Assembly: GCF_000820165.1 (NCBI RefSeq)
Contig: NZ_CDDD01000069.1
Coordinates: 1-64,000 of the forward strand
Direction of reading: 5' to 3'
DNA: 64,000 bases
From: Aeromonas taiwanensis
GTDB lineage: Bacteria; Pseudomonadota; Gammaproteobacteria; Enterobacterales; Aeromonadaceae
Below the pieces are notes generated by a model. The model was not told where the DNA came from. It saw only the letters and a list, made by a program, of their open reading frames with translations, and did no database searches. The position numbers were made by a program, and so were the translations under genes. Shown in pieces: positions 1 through 9,700 of the stretch (position 1 is the stretch's first letter; each line of letters begins with the position of its first letter).

Positions 1-28
1 CTGACACCTCCCCTGCAGCCCTCCCACT

Positions 29-200
29 TATCACGGCAAAGCCCGCGAAAAATCCCTGCTGCTGCGCCACCCCTGGTTCTTCTCCAAGGGCATCGAGCGG
101 GTTCAGAGCAATCCCATCGACGGCGACACCGTCGAGATCTACACCAACGATGGCAAGTGGCTCGCCCGGGGCGTCTGGTCCGGCAGCTCCCAGACCCGCG
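29..200 (+). pseudogene. Truncated 5' copy of rlmI (copy A of an inverted duplication)
   Basis: Read rightward from about base 29 this encodes a peptide matching the N-terminal part of RlmI, the 23S rRNA m5C methyltransferase, with [19 protein letters not shown] and [18 protein letters not shown]. It lacks the first few codons and a start, and at about base 200 it runs into its own inverted copy, so the catalytic Rossmann domain is absent. It differs from the facing copy by scattered substitutions, for example Phe-Phe for Ile-Phe after HPW. It is a gene fragment and not functional. Confidence 0.7.
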
Positions 201-372
201 CCCGGATCTGGGAGCTGCCGGACCGGGCGCCACGGGCGAGCCACTTGCCATCGTTGGTGTAGATCTCGACGGTGTCGCCGTCGATGGGATTGCCCTGAAC
301 CCGCTCGATGCCCTTGGAGAAGATCCAGGGGTGGCGACGCAGCAGGGATTTTTCGCGGCCTTTGACGAGATA
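29..372. repeat. Large imperfect inverted repeat centred at 200/201
   Basis: Bases i and 401-i are complementary over most of the interval. The innermost arms, 180-194 and 207-221, are perfect 15-mers around a 12-nt loop, and most of the outer arm pairs with scattered mismatches. Each arm is the 5' part of rlmI, so this is an inverted (head-to-head) duplication able to form a long hairpin or cruciform. Confidence 0.8.
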
Positions 373-387
373 GATGGAAGCGCTCAT
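201..387 (-). pseudogene. Truncated 5' copy of rlmI with intact start (copy B)
   Basis: Leftward frame starting at an ATG at 385-387, giving [20 protein letters not shown], which I recognise as the usual N terminus of gammaproteobacterial RlmI (PUA-like domain). RlmI-like sequence continues for about 60 codons to the palindrome centre near 200/201. There the frame passes into the complement of copy A and stops at about 139, so it gives at most about 82 residues where the real enzyme has roughly 400. No methyltransferase motifs are present. It is probably a relic of a fold-back duplication; a full rlmI would have to lie elsewhere in the genome. Confidence 0.72.
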
Positions 388-643
388 GGGTAGTTGCCAG
401 ATGGTCAAAAGAAAAGGGTCCACATTTTATGTGGAGCAGCATATCTAAGCCAGTTTTTTGCGGTGTTATCTGGAGAAGATGCAGCCATCACCATCTGGCG
501 AAACAAATAGACAAGGGACTTGGATCGTATTCCTGTTCAATGAAACGTCGCGAAACCCAGGGGGCTAACAGAAAGCTCATGGAGAGAAAGTGATCTCCTC
601 AGCAGTTGAGCTAGAGGCGTTGGTTATCGTTAGATATTCCCCC
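388..643. other. Intergenic region between rlmI relic and flagellin promoter
   Basis: No credible coding frame. It is AT-richer than the surroundings. A short inverted repeat (CCACAT/ATGTGG) sits near 420-434. Nothing else is recognisable before the sigma-28 type promoter that begins at 644. Confidence 0.5.
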
Positions 644-670
644 TAAAGAGTCATTTGGCGATGCCGATAG
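644..670 (+). promoter_or_regulatory. Sigma-28 (FliA) type promoter of the flagellin gene
   Basis: TAAAGAGT at 644-651, an 11-nt spacer, then GCCGATAG at 663-670. The enteric FliA consensus is TAAAGTTT, 11 nt, GCCGATAA, so the match is 6/8 and 7/8 with exact spacing. It lies about 45 nt upstream of the flagellin ATG. Confidence 0.8.
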
Positions 671-715
671 ATTGGTTAGGCCACATTGAATCCTTTGGTG
701 TTGATTGAGTATTTT

Positions 716-2266
716 ATGACCCTGTCCATTCGTTCCAATGTTTCTGCTATTGCGGCATTACGCCACCTTGATAGATCAGCCACGACCCTAGACTCTGTAT
801 TCAAAAGACTCTCTTCAGGTTTACGCATCAACAGTGCTGCGGATGACGCAGCCGGTCTGCAGATAAGCAGCCGTCTGACCAGTGAAATCAACGGTACCAA
901 TGGTGCCATTCGCAATGCCAATGATGCCATGTCCGTCATCAATGTGGCTGATGGAGCGCTTGATGAATCAGTGGGATTGATGCAGCGAATGAGAACCCTT
1001 GCTTTGCAAGCGGGCAGTGGTGTCAATACGGATGAAGATAGAAAGGCGCTTAATGTTGAGTTTCAACAGTTGCGGCTGGAAATGGACCGTATAGCCACCG
1101 GTACCCGGTTCGCCGGACAAGAGCTCTTGGCGGGCACATTTAAGGGGGCATTTTCTATCGGCGCTTACGCAGGGCAAAATATCGTTATTACCGACTTGAA
1201 TGCACAGACTGAAAATCTCGGAGAAATGGGATGGCTGGCTCGTAGCCCTGCAGGCAGTAGGCCAGGTGCTTATAGTATTGATAGTCTAAAACTTGCGTCA
1301 CAACCCATTACGCTCAATGGCGTGAGCTTTGACAAGGATTATGGAACTCTGGAAGAGTTTGTTGCCGATATCAATGCTACCCAGTTTCCCAATAACCAAG
1401 GGCCAGTAGAGGCCAGGCAGAGGCCTTTCTCTGTAGCCTCATCCGTTGATTTATCTATGTTGCCTGCCTATATCGATATCGGAGGTCAGACAGTAGACCT
1501 TATGAACGGTATTAACATGACAGGTTGGGATCCCATTAATCCGACAACTAAAAATAGCAGTTTGATGTCAACTGTTGTTAGCAAGATCAATTTGGTAGCA
1601 TCTTCTCTAGGGTTAGGTTTTTATGTCAGTGGTTCATTTAACAATAACCCTGCTAATAATCAAATCACTATCAACAGTCTTCAGGGCAATAGCGTCACCC
1701 TGGGTAACGGCTCCAATCATCCACCACAACCTCCTCTCCCTCCTCCTCCTCCCCCGCCAGACTTACCACCTCCGCCACCTCCGCCGATAGTGGCTAATCC
1801 GTCACTCAGTGCTCTATTGACCGACATCAGTGAGACGACATATATAGGGCAACTTGAGCTATCGTCATCGGGTGATCAATATTCAAATATTGATATGACA
1901 GGGGGCACTCTCAGCGCACTGGGCTTGTTCCCACAAGATAAAATGAAGTACACCGTCGATAACATCGATGTACTAAATGGCAATAATGCAAGCCAAGCGG
2001 TGAAGACACTTGATACAGCGATGAGGCAGCTAGGGGTACAACGTTCCCGAATCGGTGCGCAGGCCAACGCCCTTGATGCGACTGTGCGTAATCTGAGTAG
2101 CAGCCATGAAAATCTGAGTGCTGCCCGTTCGCGGATCCGTGATGCCGATTTTGCCAGTGAGTCTGCTCGCCTAGTGCGAACCCAGATTTTGCAGAAAGCC
2201 AGCTCAGCTATCCTGAGTCAGGCCAACAGTCGCCCCAATATAGCGCTCAACTTGCTGCAAGTCTGA
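716..2266 (+). CDS. Orphan flagellin with a polyproline insert
   Basis: Flagellar filament subunit, 516 aa from the ATG at 716; an in-frame TTG at 686 lies too close to the expected transcription start. The N-terminal D0/D1 region (about residues 5-140) has the hallmark SSGLRINSAADDAAGLQIS and ANDAMSVINVADGAL. The C-terminal D1/D0 region (about 430-516) has QRSRIGAQANALDATV and ends in a helix finishing ALNLLQV. The central domain is unlike ordinary Aeromonas flagellins as I know them: at about residues 336-358 it has an almost pure proline run (PPLPPPPPPP, then a second PPPPPPP). No other flagellar structural, chaperone or glycosylation gene is nearby. The FliA-type promoter suggests it is made with late flagellar genes. 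Family certain; whether it enters the polar or lateral filament is unknown. Confidence 0.9.
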   Translation: MTLSIRSNVSAIAALRHLDRSATTLDSVFKRLSSGLRINSAADDAAGLQISSRLTSEINGTNGAIRNANDAMSVINVADGALDESVGLMQRMRTLALQAGSGVNTDEDRKALNVEFQQLRLEMDRIATGTRFAGQELLAGTFKGAFSIGAYAGQNIVITDLNAQTENLGEMGWLARSPAGSRPGAYSIDSLKLASQPITLNGVSFDKDYGTLEEFVADINATQFPNNQGPVEARQRPFSVASSVDLSMLPAYIDIGGQTVDLMNGINMTGWDPINPTTKNSSLMSTVVSKINLVASSLGLGFYVSGSFNNNPANNQITINSLQGNSVTLGNGSNHPPQPPLPPPPPPPDLPPPPPPPIVANPSLSALLTDISETTYIGQLELSSSGDQYSNIDMTGGTLSALGLFPQDKMKYTVDNIDVLNGNNASQAVKTLDTAMRQLGVQRSRIGAQANALDATVRNLSSSHENLSAARSRIRDADFASESARLVRTQILQKASSAILSQANSRPNIALNLLQV

Positions 2267-2335
2267 GTCGTATTAGGGGGCGTGAATGATCGAGAGAATT
2301 GATCTTGCGTGACTGAATATTGAAACTGATAAAGG

Positions 2336-2364
2336 AAAAGGGCCGTCATGATGATGGCCCTTTT
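2336..2364. terminator. Bidirectional terminator between flagellin and MCP genes
   Basis: Perfect 9-bp arms AAAAGGGCC and GGCCCTTTT around an 11-nt loop, between two convergent genes. The T-run is short on both strands. Confidence 0.75.
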
Positions 2365-2377
2365 CTATGAGGTGATG

Positions 2378-3808
2378 TCAGATCCTGAGGCCGGTCAACG
2401 CCTGACCAAGCTCGCTGGCCGTGCCCTTGAGGCCCATGGTGCCGGCCACCGCAGCGCTGGCTGACTCTTCCACCCGGCACGCCTCTTGCCGCACCTTGTC
2501 CAGACTGCGGGTGATCTCCTCGGCCACCGAGCTCTGCTCCTCGCTGGAGGTGGCTATCTGGGTGCTCATCTCCAGCACCGCATCGCTGTGGCTGCTGAGT
2601 TTGTCGATGTCGAGACCGACCTCGGTGATGAGCTGCTGGCTGCTGGCGGCGCGGCCAACCGTCTTCTCCATGATGTCGTTCAGCGCCCCAGTGCCGGCCT
2701 GCAGCTCTTCGATCATCTGCTGGATCTCCACCGTGGCCTGTTGGGTGCGGCTGGCGAGGGTGCGTACCTCGTCCGCCACTACGGCAAAGCCGCGGCCTTG
2801 CTCGCCGGCCCGGGCCGCCTCGATGGCGGCGTTGAGGGCCAGCAGGTTGGTCTGCTGGGAGATGGCGTTGATGACGCTGATCACCTCGTTGATGCGGTTG
2901 GCGTTGTGGGTCAGCCGCTCGACGGCGCCGGAGGCGTTGCCTATCTCGTCTGCCAGGGTGGCGATGGCATTGATGGTGCGGGCGACCCGCTGTGCGCCGT
3001 GGGCGGCTTCCTCGCTTGACTGGCGGGTTTGAAGCAGGGGGTCGTTGGCATTGCGGGCCACTTCCCGGATGGCCGCAGACATCTGCTCCATGGCGGTGGC
3101 CAGGGAGTCCATGTGCTGGCGCTGGGCGCGGGCCTGGGTCTCGCCGTCACTGGCGTGTTCGCGAAACTCGTCCGCCGCCAGGGTGAGTGCCTCGGCTGAC
3201 TCTTCTACCAGCTGCACTATCTTGTGCTGGCGATCGGTGAACTTGTCGATGCTGCCTGCCAGGATGGAGAACTCGTCCCGCACCGGGAAGAAGTTGAGGC
3301 GGAAGGTGAGATCGCCCCCGGCTACTGTCTGCAGTGCCTTGTTGGTGGAGTAGAGGGCCCCGGAGACGAAGGTCATCAGATAGTGCGTAATGAGGGCCAG
3401 CAGGGCCGCCAGCACGGCGATGATGGTGAGGGTCGTGCCCTGGCCATCCCAGAGGGAATAGCGGCCGGTGTCCAGGGATCCGGTCAGGAAGCCCGCCTGG
3501 CCTGCGCTGGCGCTATAGTGATAGACCTCTCCCTGCTGGTTCAGGCCGGTCGTGGCGGCCGGTGTCAGGACGAGATCCGCCGGCAGGGTGAGGGTCGGCT
3601 GCTGGCTGACCAGCTGGGCTGTGGTGTCGACCCGCTGCTGGAGCTGATCCAGCCTGATCCGCATCTCTTGGTCATGACCGTCGGCCAGCAGATACCAGGT
3701 GAGGAAGGCGATGAACAACAGGGGAAACCAGAAGGTAATGAGAAATTTCTCGTTAATCGTGAGGTGAATGAGATAACGGTCAACCCACCGGAATTTAACT
3801 TCTTTCAT
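2378..3808 (-). CDS. Methyl-accepting chemotaxis protein
   Basis: Transmembrane chemoreceptor, 476 aa. It has TM1 at about 21-42, a small periplasmic region of about 80 residues, TM2 at about 126-148, a HAMP region, and a long cytoplasmic coiled coil. The coil carries the highly conserved hairpin tip ([20 protein letters not shown], then [12 protein letters not shown], about residues 315-350) that contacts CheA and CheW. There is no C-terminal CheR/CheB-tethering pentapeptide; the protein ends GQALTGLRI. The ligand cannot be inferred. It is convergent with the flagellin gene and also has a FliA-type promoter, so both probably belong to the late flagellar regulon. Confidence 0.93.
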   Translation of the reverse strand: MKEVKFRWVDRYLIHLTINEKFLITFWFPLLFIAFLTWYLLADGHDQEMRIRLDQLQQRVDTTAQLVSQQPTLTLPADLVLTPAATTGLNQQGEVYHYSASAGQAGFLTGSLDTGRYSLWDGQGTTLTIIAVLAALLALITHYLMTFVSGALYSTNKALQTVAGGDLTFRLNFFPVRDEFSILAGSIDKFTDRQHKIVQLVEESAEALTLAADEFREHASDGETQARAQRQHMDSLATAMEQMSAAIREVARNANDPLLQTRQSSEEAAHGAQRVARTINAIATLADEIGNASGAVERLTHNANRINEVISVINAISQQTNLLALNAAIEAARAGEQGRGFAVVADEVRTLASRTQQATVEIQQMIEELQAGTGALNDIMEKTVGRAASSQQLITEVGLDIDKLSSHSDAVLEMSTQIATSSEEQSSVAEEITRSLDKVRQEACRVEESASAAVAGTMGLKGTASELGQALTGLRI

Positions 3809-3849
3809 AATGGTATTGCGTCCTGCAAGGGGAGGAAATGTCGCGTTAA

Positions 3850-3876
3850 TTATCGCCCCGGAGAGAAATTACTTAA
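3850..3876 (-). promoter_or_regulatory. Sigma-28 (FliA) type promoter of the MCP gene
   Basis: On the minus strand: TTAAGTAA (3876-3869), an 11-nt spacer, GGCGATAA (3857-3850). The -10 half matches the FliA consensus at 7/8 and the -35 half at 5/8. It is 42 nt upstream of the MCP ATG. Confidence 0.65.
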
Positions 3877-3892
3877 GCGAAAGGTGTGATAA

Positions 3893-4165
3893 ATGGGAGA
3901 GCAATCGTTTGTCGTGCGGGTGTGGGGCCAGGTGCAAGGGGTGGGGTTTCGTTACTTCACCCGGGAGCGGGCGCTGCAACTGGGGTTGCGAGGCCACGCC
4001 TACAACCTGGAGGATGGGTCGGTTGAGATCCTCATTGCCGGCCCGGAGCAAAAAGTACAGATGATGCTGGGCTGGCTGGAGCATGGGCCCCGAACCGCCA
4101 CCGTGACCCGGATGGAGTGCGCCCAGGCGTTGCCGCCCACGGGATCGGGTTTTCATACCAACTGA
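3893..4165 (+). CDS. yccX: Acylphosphatase
   Basis: Small cytosolic enzyme (90 aa, normal for the family) hydrolysing acyl phosphates. The phosphate-binding loop GQVQGVGFRYFTRERA with its catalytic Arg is at residues 12-27. The second signature is seen as GHAYNLEDGSVEI with the catalytic Asn, at about 34-46. The start ATG has AAGG 9-12 nt upstream. Its 5' region overlaps the divergent MCP promoter. The next gene follows after 13 bp, so the two are probably cotranscribed. Physiological substrate is unknown. Confidence 0.93.
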   Translation: MGEQSFVVRVWGQVQGVGFRYFTRERALQLGLRGHAYNLEDGSVEILIAGPEQKVQMMLGWLEHGPRTATVTRMECAQALPPTGSGFHTN

Positions 4166-4178
4166 TCGGGAGCGGAGG

Positions 4179-4904
4179 ATGACGACAGGGGGGATGGAGC
4201 AGGCCTGCCGCCTTATCGGTGAATACGGGGCGGCCACCCTGGCTGTGCGCCAGCGGGCCGGCACGGACGAGGTGCACGCCTACCGGATTGCGGCGCGCCG
4301 CCTGCTTGCCCTGCTCGCCCTGTGGCGGCCCCTCGTCCATGCCCCCGGTCTGGAGCGGCGACTCGAGTGCGCGGTGGGCCGGCTCTCCACCCTGCGCGAT
4401 GCCCAGGTCTATGCGGCACACTTTGGTGCGTCCTCCCGCCATGGCGATGCCCCCCGGGTGCCCATGCTGACGGTGCGCCTGACCCGCTGGCTGGAGAGGC
4501 TCCGGCAGGTGCCCGCCGACTTCAACCCCTTGCCATTGTTCCAGCTGCATCTGGCGCTGGATCTCGCCGATTGCCTGGCGGAGCCCGCACCGGTTTCAGC
4601 GGGGCGCAGGCAGCGGCTGCGTCATTGGCACAGGCTGCGACTGGTGTTGAAGCAGACCCGCTACGGGGTGGAGTTGCTGCTCGGCCAGGGGGCGGGGGAG
4701 TCGGCCTGGCTTGCCATGCTGGTGGAGTGGCAGGACAGGCTGGGTCAGCTGCAGGATTCGCGGCAATGGCTCAGGCGTCTCGATAGGGAGCCAGGGCACG
4801 GCAGGCAGAAGCGGGCCCTGAAAGAGGGCATCCTTTGCCAGTTGCGCCAGCTCGATTGTCGTCAGGCAGAGCTTGTCGGCCTCAGGCTGGCGTTGCAGCG
4901 TTAG
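4179..4904 (+). CDS. CHAD-domain protein
   Basis: 241 aa, almost entirely one CHAD (conserved histidine alpha-helical) domain. The telltale pattern is present: EVHAYRIAARRLLALLALWRP near residue 30, LSTLRDAQVYAAHFG near 70, and a C-terminal repeat unit with LGQLQDSRQWLRR. CHAD domains carry conserved His/Arg/Lys surfaces that bind polyphosphate or other phosphates; here the domain stands alone, without the CYTH phosphatase domain it is often fused to. It follows the acylphosphatase by 13 bp with an SD-like GGAGG before the ATG, so a shared role in phosphate chemistry is possible but not demonstrated. Confidence 0.8.
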   Translation: MTTGGMEQACRLIGEYGAATLAVRQRAGTDEVHAYRIAARRLLALLALWRPLVHAPGLERRLECAVGRLSTLRDAQVYAAHFGASSRHGDAPRVPMLTVRLTRWLERLRQVPADFNPLPLFQLHLALDLADCLAEPAPVSAGRRQRLRHWHRLRLVLKQTRYGVELLLGQGAGESAWLAMLVEWQDRLGQLQDSRQWLRRLDREPGHGRQKRALKEGILCQLRQLDCRQAELVGLRLALQR

Positions 4905-4929
4905 CGTCTGGGGAACAATCAGGCAAAAA

Positions 4930-4952
4930 AAGAGAGGCCATTGGCCTCTCTT
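4930..4952. terminator. Bidirectional terminator, CHAD gene / metG
   Basis: Arms AAGAGAGGCCA and TGGCCTCTCTT are perfectly complementary around one base, preceded by an A-run (T-run for the minus-strand metG transcript), between convergent genes. Confidence 0.85.
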
Positions 4953-4974
4953 CTCATGTCATGTTGCGTACAGC

Positions 4975-7008
4975 TTATTTGACACGCATGCCGGGCTGGG
5001 CGCCTTCCTGGGGCTCCAGGATCCAGAGATCCTTGCCGCCCGGGCCGGCGGCCAGCACCATGCCCTCGGACATGCCGAAGCGCATCTTGCGCGGGGCCAG
5101 GTTGGCCACCATCACGGTCAGCTTGCCTTCCAGATCTTCCGGGTTGTAGGCAGACTTGATGCCGGCGAACACCTGACGGGTCTCGCCGCCGATGTCGAGT
5201 TGCAGTTTCAGCAGCTTCTCCGCTTCCGGCACCGCTTCGGCCTTCTTGATCAGCGCCACGCGCAGGTCAATCTTGGCGAAGTCGTCGTAGGCGATGGTCT
5301 CGCTGATGGGGTCGTCGACCAGGGGGCCGGCCGGCTTCTGGCTCTGCTCCTTGGCGAGATCTTCCTTGGAGGCTTCGATCATGGCTTCAATCTTGGCCGG
5401 CTCGATGCGGGAGAAGAGGGCCTTGAAGGGCGCAACGGTGTGGTCGACCAGGGGGGCAACGATGCCGTCCCAGGTCAGGGTCTCGCCCAGGAAGGCCTCG
5501 GCGCGCTCGGCGAGCTCGGGCATGACGGGCTTCAAGTAAGCCATCAGCACGCGGAACAGGTTGATGCCGACGGAGCAGACCGCTTGCAGCTCGGCGTCCG
5601 CGCCCTCCTGCTTGGCGATGACCCAGGGGGCCTTGTCGTCCACGTAGCGGTTGGCCTTGTCGGCCAGTGCCATGATCTCACGGATGGCACGGCTGAACTC
5701 GCGGCTCTCGTAGGCTTCCGCGATGACGGCGCTGGCGCTCGCGAACTCGGCGTAGAGCTCTGGCTCGGCGCAAGTGGCGGACAGCTTGCCGTCAAAGCGC
5801 TTGGCGATAAAGCCGGCGTTGCGGGAGGCGAGGTTCACCAGCTTGTTGACGACGTCGGCGTTGACGCGGGAGACGAAGTCTTCCAGGTTGAGATCCAGGT
5901 CGTCGATGCGGCTGTTGAGCTTGGCGGCGTAGTAGTAACGCAGGCACTCCGGGTCCAGGTGGTTCAGGTAGGTGGAGGCCTTGATGAAGGTACCCTTGGA
6001 CTTGGACATCTTGGCGCCGTTGACTGTCACGTAGCCGTGCACGTTGACCTTGGTCGGTTTGCGGAAGTTAGCGCCTTCGAGCATGGCCGGCCAGAACAGG
6101 CAGTGGAAGTAGGCGATGTCCTTGCCGATGAAGTGGTAGAGCTCGGCGTCGGAGTCTGCCTTCCAGTAGCTGTCGAAGTCGATGTCGCCACGCTTGTTGC
6201 ACAGGTTCTTGAAGGAGGCCATGTAACCGATGGGGGCATCCAGCCAGACATAGAAGTACTTGCCCGGGGCACCGGGAATTTCGAAGCCGAAGTAGGGGGC
6301 ATCGCGGGTGATGTCCCACTGCTGCAGGCCGCTTTCGAACCACTCCTGCATCTTGTTGGCCATCTCTTCCTGGATGGCACCGGAGCCGCGCACCCACCCA
6401 GCCAGCCAGGCTTCGAATTGCGGCAGGTCGAAGAAGTAGTGCTCGGAGTCCTTCATTACCGGGGTCGCGCCGGAGACGGCGGATTTCGGTTCGATGAGCT
6501 CGGTCGGGCTGTAGGTGGCGCCGCAGCTGTCGCAGTTGTCGCCGTATTGCTCGGGGGACTTGCACTTGGGGCAGGTGCCCTTGACGAAGCGATCCGGCAG
6601 GAACATGGATTTTTCCGGATCGAACAGCTGGGAGATGGTGCGGATCTTGATCTTGCCGGACTCTTTCAGACGACCGTAGATAAGCCCGGCCAGCTCGCGG
6701 TTTTCGTCACTGTGGGTCGAGTGATAGTTGTCGAAGCTGATGTTGAAACCGGCGAAGTCACTCTGGTGCTCCTGGGAGACGGCGGCAATCATCTCTTCCG
6801 GCGTGATCCCCATCTGCTGGGCCTTGAGCATGATGGGGGTGCCATGGGCATCGTCGGCACAGACGAAGTGCACCTGATGGCCGCGCATTCGCTGATAACG
6901 AACCCAGATATCGGCCTGGATGTGTTCCAGCATGTGACCGAGGTGGATGGAGCCGTTGGCATAGGGGAGGGCGCAGGTTACCAGCATTCTACGAGGATCA
7001 GTTGCCAT
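4975..7008 (-). CDS. metG: Methionyl-tRNA synthetase
   Basis: Charges tRNA-Met with methionine. 677 aa from the ATG at 7008, the same length as the E. coli enzyme; the frame opens further upstream but that sequence is not conserved. The class I HIGH motif appears as [11 protein letters not shown] at residues 14-24. Zinc-knuckle cysteines are in [18 protein letters not shown] near 145-162. The KMSKS loop is at about 330 ([10 protein letters not shown]), followed by the anticodon-binding helical domain and a C-terminal EMAP/Trbp111-type tRNA-binding domain (about 575-677, [12 protein letters not shown]). It is divergent from mrp, as in enteric bacteria. Confidence 0.98.
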   Translation of the reverse strand: MATDPRRMLVTCALPYANGSIHLGHMLEHIQADIWVRYQRMRGHQVHFVCADDAHGTPIMLKAQQMGITPEEMIAAVSQEHQSDFAGFNISFDNYHSTHSDENRELAGLIYGRLKESGKIKIRTISQLFDPEKSMFLPDRFVKGTCPKCKSPEQYGDNCDSCGATYSPTELIEPKSAVSGATPVMKDSEHYFFDLPQFEAWLAGWVRGSGAIQEEMANKMQEWFESGLQQWDITRDAPYFGFEIPGAPGKYFYVWLDAPIGYMASFKNLCNKRGDIDFDSYWKADSDAELYHFIGKDIAYFHCLFWPAMLEGANFRKPTKVNVHGYVTVNGAKMSKSKGTFIKASTYLNHLDPECLRYYYAAKLNSRIDDLDLNLEDFVSRVNADVVNKLVNLASRNAGFIAKRFDGKLSATCAEPELYAEFASASAVIAEAYESREFSRAIREIMALADKANRYVDDKAPWVIAKQEGADAELQAVCSVGINLFRVLMAYLKPVMPELAERAEAFLGETLTWDGIVAPLVDHTVAPFKALFSRIEPAKIEAMIEASKEDLAKEQSQKPAGPLVDDPISETIAYDDFAKIDLRVALIKKAEAVPEAEKLLKLQLDIGGETRQVFAGIKSAYNPEDLEGKLTVMVANLAPRKMRFGMSEGMVLAAGPGGKDLWILEPQEGAQPGMRVK

Positions 7009-7193
7009 AATACGTTCTTTATGTGCCTGTTGGGATGATACAGTGCCGTGCATGTTACCCGAATTGGGGGCGCCCTGCCTAGGGTTGTGGCCCGCCCGGC
7101 CATGGCCTGTGGCGCCACGCAGGCATCGGCAAGCCACTGATTTGTGTGCGGTAACCGTCCACCTCAGGATAACGACAACATAATGGGGAGTTA

Positions 7194-8276
7194 ATGGTGA
7201 TTGATTCAGTAAAAAATATCCTGGCCGAATTTAAGCCGGCCGGATGGGGCAAGGATCTGGTCGCAGCCGGTTTTGTGCGAACCGTGGAGCATCAGGGGCA
7301 GACCCTGACCATCAAGCTGGTGCTGCCCTTTGCCGGTCAATCCCTGTTTGAACAGATAAAAGAAGCCTTCGATGCGCGGCTGCGCAGTGCCACCGGGGCG
7401 ACCCGCATCGACTGGACGGGGGATATAGAGGTGGCCAGCATGCCGCGTGCGCAGCAGCTGGCGGCGGTACAGGGGATTCGCAACATCCTGGTGGTCGCCT
7501 CCGGCAAGGGTGGGGTGGGCAAATCCACCACGGCGGTCAACCTGGCGCTGGCGCTGCAAAAAGAGGGGGCCAGGGTGGCCATCCTCGATGCGGACATCTA
7601 TGGCCCCTCCATCCCGACCATGACGGGGACCCTCAAGGAGCGCCCCGTGAGCTTCGATGGCAAGATGATGGAGCCTGTCATGGCGTGTGGCATCAAGAGC
7701 AACAGCATCGGCTATCTGGTGGCCGAGCAGGATGCCACCATCTGGCGCGGTCCCATGGCGAGCAAGGCGCTGGGACAGATCCTGCACGAGACCCGGTGGG
7801 GCGAGGTGGACTATCTGGTGGTGGACATGCCGCCGGGCACCGGCGACATCCAGCTCACCCTGGCCCAGCAGGTGCCGACCACGGCCGCGGTGATCGTCAC
7901 CACTCCGCAGGACGTGGCCCTGGCCGATGCCCGCAAGGGGATCGCCATGTTCAACAAGGTTAATGTGCCCGTGCTCGGCATCGTCGAGAACATGAGCTAT
8001 CACGTCTGCAGCGCTTGCGGCCACCACGAGCCCCTGTTCGGAACCGGCGGCGGCCAGAAGATGGCGGAGCAGTATCAGGTGGCGCTGCTCGGTCAGCTGC
8101 CGCTGCACATCGACATTCGCCAGCACATGGATGACGGCTGTCCCACCGTGTTCGGGAAGCCGGACGGCGAACTGGCACAGACCTACCTGAAGTTGGCGCG
8201 TCGGGTGGGCGCCGAGCTCTATTTCAGCGGTAAACCGATTGCGACCCCGCTCTACACGATGGCGCTGGACGAATAA
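7194..8276 (+). CDS. mrp: Mrp/ApbC iron-sulfur cluster carrier ATPase
   Basis: Cytosolic P-loop scaffold/carrier for Fe-S clusters, 360 aa. An N-terminal MIP18-like domain covers about residues 1-85. The deviant Walker [21 protein letters not shown] starts near residue 102, with switch regions DADIYGPS and [10 protein letters not shown]. The CxxC (CSACGHHEP, near 272) is the cluster-binding pair of the family. It is transcribed away from metG, the conserved arrangement. The ATG is preceded by GGGGAG 5 nt upstream. Confidence 0.96.
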   Translation: MVIDSVKNILAEFKPAGWGKDLVAAGFVRTVEHQGQTLTIKLVLPFAGQSLFEQIKEAFDARLRSATGATRIDWTGDIEVASMPRAQQLAAVQGIRNILVVASGKGGVGKSTTAVNLALALQKEGARVAILDADIYGPSIPTMTGTLKERPVSFDGKMMEPVMACGIKSNSIGYLVAEQDATIWRGPMASKALGQILHETRWGEVDYLVVDMPPGTGDIQLTLAQQVPTTAAVIVTTPQDVALADARKGIAMFNKVNVPVLGIVENMSYHVCSACGHHEPLFGTGGGQKMAEQYQVALLGQLPLHIDIRQHMDDGCPTVFGKPDGELAQTYLKLARRVGAELYFSGKPIATPLYTMALDE

Positions 8277-8384
8277 TCGGCTGTCGACCGCGCGAGGCGG
8301 ATTTGGGGTGGGCATGGCCCACCCTTTTTCATATAATGGATCGGTTTAAACAATCCCCAGTGCTCTTCTCTTTAGGTATTTTCA

Positions 8385-9029
8385 ATGTCTGATACTCAAC
8401 ATTCCTGTGTGATCATCGGTATTGCTGGTGCATCCGCTTCCGGCAAGAGTCTTATCGCTCAAACCATCTATGAAGAGCTGGTGGCCGAATTGGGGGCTGG
8501 GGAAATCGGTGTCATCTCCGAGGATTGCTATTACAAGGATCAATCCCACCTGACCATGGAAGAGCGGGTCAAGACCAACTATGACCATCCCAGCTCCATG
8601 GATCACAGCCTGCTGGTAGAGCACCTGGGTTCTCTGCTCAAGGGGGAGGGGGTCGAGATCCCGCAATACTCCTACTCCGAACACACCCGGATGAATGAAG
8701 TGACCCGCTTTGCGCCACGCAAGGTGATCATTCTGGAAGGGATCCTGCTGCTGACCGACAACCGGCTTCGGGATCTGATGGACGCCTCCATCTTCATGGA
8801 TACCCCGCTGGACATCTGCCTGCTGCGCCGCCTGGTGCGCGACGTGCAGGAGCGTGGCCGTACCATGGACTCCGTGCTCAAGCAGTACCAGAAGACGGTG
8901 CGCCCCATGTTCATGCAATTTATCGACCCGTCCAAGCAATATGCGGACGTGATCGTGCCCCGCGGTGGCAAGAACCGCATCGCCATCGACATGCTCAAGG
9001 CGCGTATCCGCCACATGCTGATTGGTTGA
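8385..9029 (+). CDS. udk: Uridine kinase
   Basis: Phosphorylates uridine/cytidine to UMP/CMP in pyrimidine salvage. 214 aa, typical length. P-loop [11 protein letters not shown] is at residues 13-23, [10 protein letters not shown] near 47 is the nucleoside-binding segment, and the lid region carries the conserved [13 protein letters not shown]. It is followed by its own hairpin terminator, then dcd, so the two pyrimidine genes are neighbours but probably separate or partly coupled units. Confidence 0.97.
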   Translation: MSDTQHSCVIIGIAGASASGKSLIAQTIYEELVAELGAGEIGVISEDCYYKDQSHLTMEERVKTNYDHPSSMDHSLLVEHLGSLLKGEGVEIPQYSYSEHTRMNEVTRFAPRKVIILEGILLLTDNRLRDLMDASIFMDTPLDICLLRRLVRDVQERGRTMDSVLKQYQKTVRPMFMQFIDPSKQYADVIVPRGGKNRIAIDMLKARIRHMLIG

Positions 9030-9037
9030 GTGAAAAC

Positions 9038-9061
9038 AAGCCGGGTGATGCCCGGCTTTTT
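9038..9061 (+). terminator. Terminator after udk
   Basis: Stem AAGCCGGG/CCCGGCTT (9038-9045 and 9051-9058), loop TGATG, then a run of T. Confidence 0.85.
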
Positions 9062-9092
9062 CAAATGAATCATTTCTCAGGAGTGTCGCACA

Positions 9093-9674
9093 ATGCGTCT
9101 TTGTGATACCGATATCGAACGGCATCTGGATGAAGGCAAGATCGTCATCGAGCCTCGGCCCGGTGTTGAGCGGATCAGTGGCGTCAGCGTCGACGTGCTG
9201 CTCGGCAACGAGTTTCGGGTGTTTCGCGATCATACCGCACCTTATATCGACCTCGGGGGCACCAGTGCCGAGATGGCCGATGCCATCGAGCGGGTGATGA
9301 GCGAGGAGATCCACATTCCCGACGGCGAAGCCTTCTATCTGCACCCGGGCCAGCTGGCACTGGCGGTAACCTATGAATCCGTGACCCTGCCCGCCGATAT
9401 TGTCGGCTGGCTGGATGGTCGCTCCTCCCTGGCGCGCCTCGGCCTCATGGTGCACGTGACCGCACACCGCATCGATCCGGGCTGGTCCGGCCGTATCGTG
9501 CTGGAGTTCTACAACGGCGGCAAGCTGCCCCTGGCCCTGCGTCCCAAGATGAAGATCGGTGCGCTGAACTTCGAGATGCTCTCGGGCACCGCGGCCCGCC
9601 CGTACAACAAGCGTGAGAACGCCAAGTACAAGAGCCAGCAAGGTGCCGTGGCGAGCCGGATCAACCAGGACTGA
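9093..9674 (+). CDS. dcd: dCTP deaminase
   Basis: Converts dCTP to dUTP for thymidylate synthesis. 193 aa, the same as E. coli Dcd. The start [17 protein letters not shown] is typical, with the active-site segment [20 protein letters not shown] (about 110-130; Arg and Glu/Ser catalytic residues of the trimeric dUTPase fold) and the C-terminal segment [16 protein letters not shown]. The SD is CAGGAG, 9 nt from the ATG. The asmA gene that follows dcd in E. coli is absent; a Pit permease lies downstream instead. Confidence 0.97.
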   Translation: MRLCDTDIERHLDEGKIVIEPRPGVERISGVSVDVLLGNEFRVFRDHTAPYIDLGGTSAEMADAIERVMSEEIHIPDGEAFYLHPGQLALAVTYESVTLPADIVGWLDGRSSLARLGLMVHVTAHRIDPGWSGRIVLEFYNGGKLPLALRPKMKIGALNFEMLSGTAARPYNKRENAKYKSQQGAVASRINQD

Positions 9675-9700
9675 GCCGCCACATATCGTCTTGCCTGTAT

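Noticed and set aside
4873-7038. A 721-codon plus-strand frame opposite metG
   Set aside because: Antisense shadow of the methionyl-tRNA synthetase gene.
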